Source: Ruegeria atlantica (lineage in GTDB: Bacteria > Pseudomonadota > Alphaproteobacteria > Rhodobacterales > Rhodobacteraceae). From it: a stretch of DNA of 64,000 bases. Location: assembly GCF_013032455.1 (NCBI RefSeq), contig NZ_WQCF01000009.1:62001-126000 (forward strand), written 5' to 3'. Shown piece after piece: positions 59,109-64,000 of the stretch; the first letter of the stretch is position 1; each line of letters starts with the position of its first letter. The translations under genes and the position numbers were made by a program. Under the pieces are notes generated by a model, which ran no database searches, was not told the origin of the DNA, and saw only the letters and a program-made list of their open reading frames with translations.

Positions 59109-60335
59109 ATGTATCCAAGATTTGCTAAAACCAGAATAGAAGAAGCGTTGTCCGACACGCGTGTTGTTCTGATCTCCGGACCTCGGCAGTCTGGCAAAAC
59201 AACTCTGGCAACAGAAATCGCCTCTGACAAAGTTCCCTTTTTGACATTGGACGATGCGACCGTATTGCAATCAGCTATAGATGATCCGGTCGGTTTTGTT
59301 CGCGGGCTGGACCGGGCGGTTATCGACGAGATTCAGCGAGCACCCGACCTCCTTCTGGCAATCAAGAAAACGGTGGATGATGACAAAAGGGCAGGGAGGT
59401 TTCTGCTGACCGGTTCCGCCAACCTAATGACCATTCCGAAGGTTGCGGACTCTCTTGCCGGGCGAATGGAAATTGTCCGTCTCCTACCTCTCAGCCAGAC
59501 GGAAATCCTAGAAACGAAATCGGGTTTTATCGACCGGGCATTCGAAGCCAAAGCCCCTGTCGTAGACAAGCCGGTCATTGGGGATGAACTTGTTGAGACA
59601 GTTCTTTCTGGTGGCTACCCCGAGGCTCTTGGACGGAAACGATGGGGGCGAAAGCAGGATTGGTACCATGATTATCTTGATGCGATTGTACAACGAGACG
59701 TTCGCGATGTGGCCCAGATCGAACAGCTCGCAATCATGCCAAAACTACTGGGAGTTCTGGCGGAGCATTCTGGTCAACTGGTCAATTACTCGGGGATCGG
59801 TGCTGCCATAGGTCTGAATCACGTGACCACTCAGAAATACGTACGAGTGTTTGAAAACCTCTTTCTCGTGCACAGTTTGCAGCCGTGGTTCACCAATCGC
59901 CTGAAGCGCCTGACCAAATCCCCCAAATTGCATTTCTTGGATGCAGGCCTTCTAGCAGCCATGCGCAGCATTTCTCCGGACACTGTCAAAAAGGACAAAA
60001 CACCCTTCGGGTCGATCCTGGAAACATTTGTGTTCAGCGAGTTGCGTAAGATAGGCACCTGGAGTGAACAACGTTGCACGCTTTCGCATTTCCGCGACAA
60101 AGACAGAAACGAGGTAGATATCGTTCTTGAAAACAGGCGTGGCGAGATCGTTGGGATCGAGGTGAAGTCATCTGCAACAGTTACCTCCAGCGACTTTTCC
60201 GGGATGCGTAGATTGGCAGAGGCGTGTGGTAACAAATTCATCCAGGGGCTCGTTCTCTACGACCACGATCAGGTTGTACCCTTCGCAGACAACATGTTTG
60301 CGACTCCAATTTCCAGCCTGTGGGCAACGAGTTGA
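59109..60335 (+). CDS. AAA ATPase with DUF4143 domain
   Basis: 408 aa. Walker A ISGPRQSGKTTLATEIA near residues 23-39, Walker B-type AVIDEIQRAPDLLLAIK, sensor LLTGSANLM, and the C-terminal DUF4143 part with a PD-(D/E)XK-like nuclease-fold core (RNEVDIVLENRRGEIVGIEVK: the D, E-x-K pattern). This family is common on plasmids and genomic islands; its role is unclear and links to toxin-antitoxin-like or mobile-element functions are only suggested. The ribosome binding site is weak. Three 22-bp repeats directly upstream suggest autoregulation. Confidence 0.85.
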   Translation: MYPRFAKTRIEEALSDTRVVLISGPRQSGKTTLATEIASDKVPFLTLDDATVLQSAIDDPVGFVRGLDRAVIDEIQRAPDLLLAIKKTVDDDKRAGRFLLTGSANLMTIPKVADSLAGRMEIVRLLPLSQTEILETKSGFIDRAFEAKAPVVDKPVIGDELVETVLSGGYPEALGRKRWGRKQDWYHDYLDAIVQRDVRDVAQIEQLAIMPKLLGVLAEHSGQLVNYSGIGAAIGLNHVTTQKYVRVFENLFLVHSLQPWFTNRLKRLTKSPKLHFLDAGLLAAMRSISPDTVKKDKTPFGSILETFVFSELRKIGTWSEQRCTLSHFRDKDRNEVDIVLENRRGEIVGIEVKSSATVTSSDFSGMRRLAEACGNKFIQGLVLYDHDQVVPFADNMFATPISSLWATS

Positions 60336-60742
60336 TGACAGGTACAGCCAAGGAAGGGCAGGGGGCTTAAACCATCGATATCTCTGCTCTCGACAGTTAG
60401 TATTCTACACAAAGGGCGGAAACCGGTCATTCGCTGCGATGGAGAGTCGGCATTCTTGGGAACGGGAAAGCAGACCTTCAACATGATTTGTGAACTCGCA
60501 CTTGCCGATGAAAACGCACTCCAACGTCGTCAATATTTTTGACGCGTTTTGAAGCGTGCGCTGTGATCCGCTGAAACCCAATATCAGAACGCTCGATCAA
60601 TCTATGCTATTCGGGAAGTCGAGAGCGGCGTCCACGCAAACGGCCAAGTTCCAATTTGGACCGCCCCAAGTCCAACTTAAGGGCTCAACAAAACGATATG
60701 CGGTGTGATTGAGACCCGCTGGTTCCCATTCTACAGAATATT
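60336..60742. other. Intergenic region without recognised gene
   Basis: About 400 bp between the convergent ATPase and antiporter genes. Short open stretches on both strands have no domain likeness or ribosome binding site. No strong terminator is seen. Confidence 0.5.
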
Positions 60743-62743
60743 TTATTGATACGAAGCCTTCTCAGTTTTCACATGATTTGCCTTAACTGCCTCGACGTCT
60801 TTCCCAGACGGCGGCAACCAACCGGATTCTGTTCGATCACCGTAAGCATCGCCTTTACCGAAAATCTGCGCATCGCGTTCCTCCATCAACACCCGTGATT
60901 TCTCGATATAGGCGGCGTTTTCGTGCAACGGGATACCCGGGTCATAGACTTCAGCCATCTCTTGAAGAATGTGCCGGTCATCCTCTGAAAATTGCCGAGC
61001 GAGCAGTTCAGCTTCAAACGGGTGCATGCCCAAGGTTTCAAACGCCGATCGCCCGGTGCGCACAGAGGAGTCAAACGTCTCGCGGATGATTTCTTTAACG
61101 CCGGCCGCATAGAGGTCGTAGACATGCTGACGGTCTATCGCTCGTGCGATGATTTTTACATTCGGATAGTTATGGCGTACGTGGTGGACCAGAGAATTGA
61201 TCTGCTCTTTTCCGTCAATCGCTACCACCAGCATCCGTGCTTTAGATATTCCTGCCGCATGCAACAAGTCTGGCCTGGTGGCATCACCGAAAAACACTTT
61301 GAAACCAAACGAACGGAGCAGTTCGAGATGTGACGCGCTGTAGTCGAGAACGGTTGTTGTATACCCCGCCGCTCGAAGCATTCGATTGACAACCCCACCA
61401 AAACGCCCGTGACCGACAATGATCACTTCTCCTTCCTCATCAATTGCGTCTGCTTCTCGTTCCTGTACCTGGGCTGAACGGGGTAGGATGAGTTTGTCGT
61501 AGATGATGAACAAAGCCGGAGTAAGCAGCATGGACAGCGCGACAACCAACAGCAGTTGATCCGCGATTGGTTTCGGGATGACATGGCTTGCGACGGTGAA
61601 GGACAGCAAAACGAACCCGAATTCTCCAGCTTGAGCAAGCCCCAATCCAAAGAGCCACTTGTCGGTTCCTTTGATCCGGAAGGTGTGAGCCAGAGCAAAC
61701 AGAACCCCGGCTTTCAAAAGGATCACGCCAAGCGTCAATGCCAAGATGGTCACGAAGTTCTCGCCAAGCAGCGCAAAATCAATTCCTGCGCCGACGGTGA
61801 TAAAGAATAACCCCAGGAGCAGCCCTCGGAATGGGTCAATGTTCGATTCCAACTCGTGTCTGTATTCGCTGTTCGCAAGAACCACACCGGCTAAGAAGGT
61901 CCCAAGCGCTGGGGACAAACCGACGACGATCATCAAAAGCGCAATTCCGATAACGAAGAGAAGAGCGGTCGCCACAAAAAGCTCACGCAGGCCAGCCATC
62001 GCGATGAAGCGAAAGATCGGACGGGTCAGGAATGTGCCACCGAGAACGATGGCGGCGACTGCTCCGATCGTTACGGATGCAACTTGCCAACCGGCCAGAC
62101 CGTCCACGAGGCTGAGGCTTGCGTGATCATCGTCTCCGTGCCCATCGGATGCATGCGCGTCTCCAGTATGTGCCACTTCAGCCCCGTGACCTGAGGTGGA
62201 GACGACACCGTGCGAAAAATCAGAGAGTTCCGGTAATGCGAGAAGAGGGATAAATGCCAACATCGGAATGACTGCGATATCCTGAAAAAGCAGGACGGAG
62301 AAGCTTGACTGACCTCCCTCCGTTTTCATCAGCCCTTTTTCGTTCAGGGTCTGCAAGACAATCGCCGTCGAGGACAAAGCGAGGACCATGCCGATAGCAA
62401 GAGAAACCGTCCAGGGCTGCCCAAAGAAAAGCGCGACGACCATCACAAGACCGGTTGTCGCAGCAACCTGAAGTCCGCCTAAACCAAGCAGCTTGGATCG
62501 CATGGCCCAGAGCATTTTGGGCTCAAGCTCCAACCCGACAAGGAACAGCATCATCACGACGCCGAATTCAGCGAAATGCTGGATCGAGATTACATCTACG
62601 CCGAGTGCCACCAGCAAAGGGCTGATCGCAATGCCAGCGATCAGGTAACCCAAGACTGACCCCAGACCCAAACGTGTAGCAATGGGGACAGCGACAACAC
62701 CAGCTGTCAGAAAGACGAACGCGAGGAGCAAAAAATCGTTCAT
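60743..62743 (-). CDS. kefC: CPA2-family monovalent cation:proton antiporter, KefC/KefB type
   Basis: 666 aa. N-terminal transport domain of about 12 helices (GVVMMLFLVGLELEPKMLW near 61-79; LALSSTAIVLQTLNEKG near 121-137) followed by a TrkA-N NAD-binding domain starting at VIIVGHGRFGGVVNRML near residue 448. Such proteins release K+ in exchange for H+ under electrophile stress. A His/Asp-rich loop at residues 178-207 is unusual. It starts 3 nt after the stop of the flavoprotein partner gene, the normal kefF-kefC order. Confidence 0.92.
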   Translation of the reverse strand: MNDFLLLAFVFLTAGVVAVPIATRLGLGSVLGYLIAGIAISPLLVALGVDVISIQHFAEFGVVMMLFLVGLELEPKMLWAMRSKLLGLGGLQVAATTGLVMVVALFFGQPWTVSLAIGMVLALSSTAIVLQTLNEKGLMKTEGGQSSFSVLLFQDIAVIPMLAFIPLLALPELSDFSHGVVSTSGHGAEVAHTGDAHASDGHGDDDHASLSLVDGLAGWQVASVTIGAVAAIVLGGTFLTRPIFRFIAMAGLRELFVATALLFVIGIALLMIVVGLSPALGTFLAGVVLANSEYRHELESNIDPFRGLLLGLFFITVGAGIDFALLGENFVTILALTLGVILLKAGVLFALAHTFRIKGTDKWLFGLGLAQAGEFGFVLLSFTVASHVIPKPIADQLLLVVALSMLLTPALFIIYDKLILPRSAQVQEREADAIDEEGEVIIVGHGRFGGVVNRMLRAAGYTTTVLDYSASHLELLRSFGFKVFFGDATRPDLLHAAGISKARMLVVAIDGKEQINSLVHHVRHNYPNVKIIARAIDRQHVYDLYAAGVKEIIRETFDSSVRTGRSAFETLGMHPFEAELLARQFSEDDRHILQEMAEVYDPGIPLHENAAYIEKSRVLMEERDAQIFGKGDAYGDRTESGWLPPSGKDVEAVKANHVKTEKASYQ

Positions 62744-62746
62744 GGG

Positions 62747-63355
62747 TCAGGCCTTCTCTCGCATGGGCAGATCGGAAAATGTCATGGTGTCTTGCTGCTC
62801 AGCCTTCGCGAAATCAAATGTCTCGTCCTGAAGCGCGCTCAACAGTTTCGTGTAGCCGCTTGTGTGGTTTACGATGGCACCTTTCTCATCCGCCTGTAGA
62901 GCGGAAAACAGCACATAAGGCGGCACGAAAGTCATCCCGCAGAGCCGGGCGGTTTGCTCAAGCGGGTACAGAAATGAGCGGATAGGATAGTTTTGATACC
63001 CCGCGGAGGTATAGGCCTCTTCAGACCCGCCAGTGGTAATCGCAAGCACCATTGACTTGCCTGTCAGATTGTCGCCGCCGTGACCATATGCAAACCCGTG
63101 TTGCAGAACGAGATCCTGCCACTCTTTCAGAAGGCTCGGCGTCGAGTACCAATACAGCGGAAACTGAAACACGATCACGTCGTGATCCAGCAAGCGACGC
63201 TGTTCCCGTTCGACATCTATATCGTGGCGAGGGTACTCGGCGTACAGATCGACAAAGGTTATGCCTTCGAGGGTCTTTGCAGCTTTTACCATTGCCGAGT
63301 TTGCCCGGCTATGGCGCTGCCCGGGATGGGCGAAATACACGATCACTCTGGACAT
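62747..63355 (-). CDS. kefF: NAD(P)H-dependent flavodoxin-fold oxidoreductase, KefF-like
   Basis: 202 aa. Flavodoxin_2 fold: VIVYFAHPGQRHSRANSAMV at the N-terminus, FQFPLYWYSTPSLLKEWQD near residue 75 and TTGGSEEAYTSAGYQN near 110, all features of KefF/KefG and quinone reductases. It is the cytoplasmic ancillary subunit that binds and activates the Kef channel and also reduces quinones. GAGGG precedes the ATG. Confidence 0.9.
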   Translation of the reverse strand: MSRVIVYFAHPGQRHSRANSAMVKAAKTLEGITFVDLYAEYPRHDIDVEREQRRLLDHDVIVFQFPLYWYSTPSLLKEWQDLVLQHGFAYGHGGDNLTGKSMVLAITTGGSEEAYTSAGYQNYPIRSFLYPLEQTARLCGMTFVPPYVLFSALQADEKGAIVNHTSGYTKLLSALQDETFDFAKAEQQDTMTFSDLPMREKA

Positions 63356-63519
63356 CTTAGCCCTCTCTTCGGTTTTGACTTCGGTGGATTAAACGGAGTC
63401 AATCCTGGTTGTCGCGGCTCGTCAGCTGCACCGCAACCAGGCACAATTTTGTAACCTGGTAACGCTGTGCAGACTGACGAGGCTTGTTTCGCACCGATGA
63501 AGTTGATTCAACGACTCTG

Positions 63520-64000
63520 CTAAAACGGTGCAAAATTGTCGGACGAGGCCGCTGGCACGGTCCAACGCTGACGCGCGTCTATTTCCTTGTGCTCCGCCAC
63601 TTGAGGTGGGATCCGACCGTTTTCACCGTAGAGCCAGAGCACAAAGTTGTAGCGCTCGCCGCTGGTGATCGGTTCGGACGCATGGGGGACACTGCCGTGG
63701 TGTATCAAAGCAGTCCCCGGCTCAAATGTAAGCTTGCTGACCTGACGCGTTTCATTGTCAAAAAAGCTGACAGCAGAACCTGAAAAATCCTCGCCCGGCA
63801 GGTTCAGATTGATGTTGAGCGTCACAGCGGACGCGTCGGTATGCGGGCGCAGCGAGGTATCTTTGTTTTCTTGCCAGCGGATCGAGAACCCAAAGGTCTG
63901 TGTGTCATAGCCGACAACATCGGGGAACAGCAGACGAGAAACCGGCCTCATATAGCTGTCCATCAGCTCTTTATAAAAAGCTTGGAAACTTGGGGCCGCA
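63520..64000 (-). CDS. 2-oxoglutarate/Fe(II) dioxygenase, partial at right edge
   Basis: The frame is open to the right edge of the window, so the ATG at 63963 is internal and the N-terminal half is missing. The visible 160 residues carry the double-stranded beta-helix of prolyl-4-hydroxylase-like dioxygenases: RPHTDASAVTLNINLN with the HxD iron ligands, HHGSVPHASEPITSGERYN with the distal His and the Arg that binds 2-oxoglutarate. The substrate, protein or small molecule, cannot be told from this part. Confidence 0.82.
   Translation of the reverse strand, partial: AAPSFQAFYKELMDSYMRPVSRLLFPDVVGYDTQTFGFSIRWQENKDTSLRPHTDASAVTLNINLNLPGEDFSGSAVSFFDNETRQVSKLTFEPGTALIHHGSVPHASEPITSGERYNFVLWLYGENGRIPPQVAEHKEIDARQRWTVPAASSDNFAPF

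Noticed and set aside
1..64000. CRISPR arrays, rRNA, tRNA and prophage structural genes
   Set aside because: No regularly spaced repeat-spacer arrays, tRNA cloverleaf sequences, rRNA stretches or phage structural proteins were recognised anywhere in the window.

Overview
The window looks like part of a large extrachromosomal replicon (plasmid or chromid) of an alphaproteobacterium, most likely a Rhodobacteraceae/Roseobacter-group bacterium. A ParA-ParB-initiator replication and partition module with four copies of a palindromic parS-like site sits at 53.2-58.6 kb. The rest is catabolic and accessory cargo dominated by ABC uptake systems and NAD-dependent dehydrogenases. This assignment is inferred from protein families and layout, not from a database search.

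Layout. 1-3.6 kb: a minus-strand operon encoding an iron-dependent alcohol dehydrogenase, both subunits of a class III polyhydroxyalkanoate synthase (PhaE, PhaC) and the start of a family-I CoA-transferase that runs off the left edge. 3.7-7.0 kb: GldA-like dehydrogenase, succinate-semialdehyde-type dehydrogenase and an SDR. 7.1-8.0 kb: a DMT/EamA permease pseudogene. 8.2-13.5 kb: a branched-chain-amino-acid-type (LIV/HAAT) ABC transporter ending in a HAD phosphatase. 13.8-27.6 kb: an AroE-like dehydrogenase, thioesterase, MDR dehydrogenase, a sugar-type ABC transporter with two tandem paralogous binding proteins and a secreted cupin, a split transketolase, an aldehyde dehydrogenase, a GntR/FCD regulator and a GMC oxidoreductase. 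Eight copies of a near-palindromic 12-bp box (consensus ATSATATATGAT) lie upstream of these operons and of gntR itself, so 5-27.6 kb reads as one locally controlled regulon.

27.9-48 kb: a second catabolic island with an RpiR/SIS regulator, two further complete sugar-type ABC transporters, a D-psicose/tagatose 3-epimerase-like protein, SDRs, two MDR polyol dehydrogenases, a glycerol-kinase-like kinase, a second AroE-like protein, a cupin-type phosphoglucose isomerase, a 2-hydroxyacid dehydrogenase, a KDPG aldolase and an unusual fusion of an UlaG-like metallo-hydrolase to a low-molecular-weight phosphatase. A different AT-rich motif (around AAATTTTATTGCA) precedes its main operons. No complete textbook pathway can be assembled, so the substrate is unknown.

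48-53 kb: an IS6-family transposase remnant and two near-identical 26-bp IS-end-like sequences bracket a degraded amino-acid ABC ATPase, a beta-lactamase-fold serine hydrolase, a penicillin-V-acylase/choloylglycine-type Ntn hydrolase and a Crp/Fnr regulator. 53-58.6 kb: tyrosine recombinase with a dif-like inverted repeat upstream, parB, parA and the replication initiator. 59-64 kb: a DUF4143 ATPase preceded by three 22-bp-spaced repeats, a KefC-type antiporter with its KefF-like partner, and a 2OG-Fe(II) oxygenase cut by the right edge.
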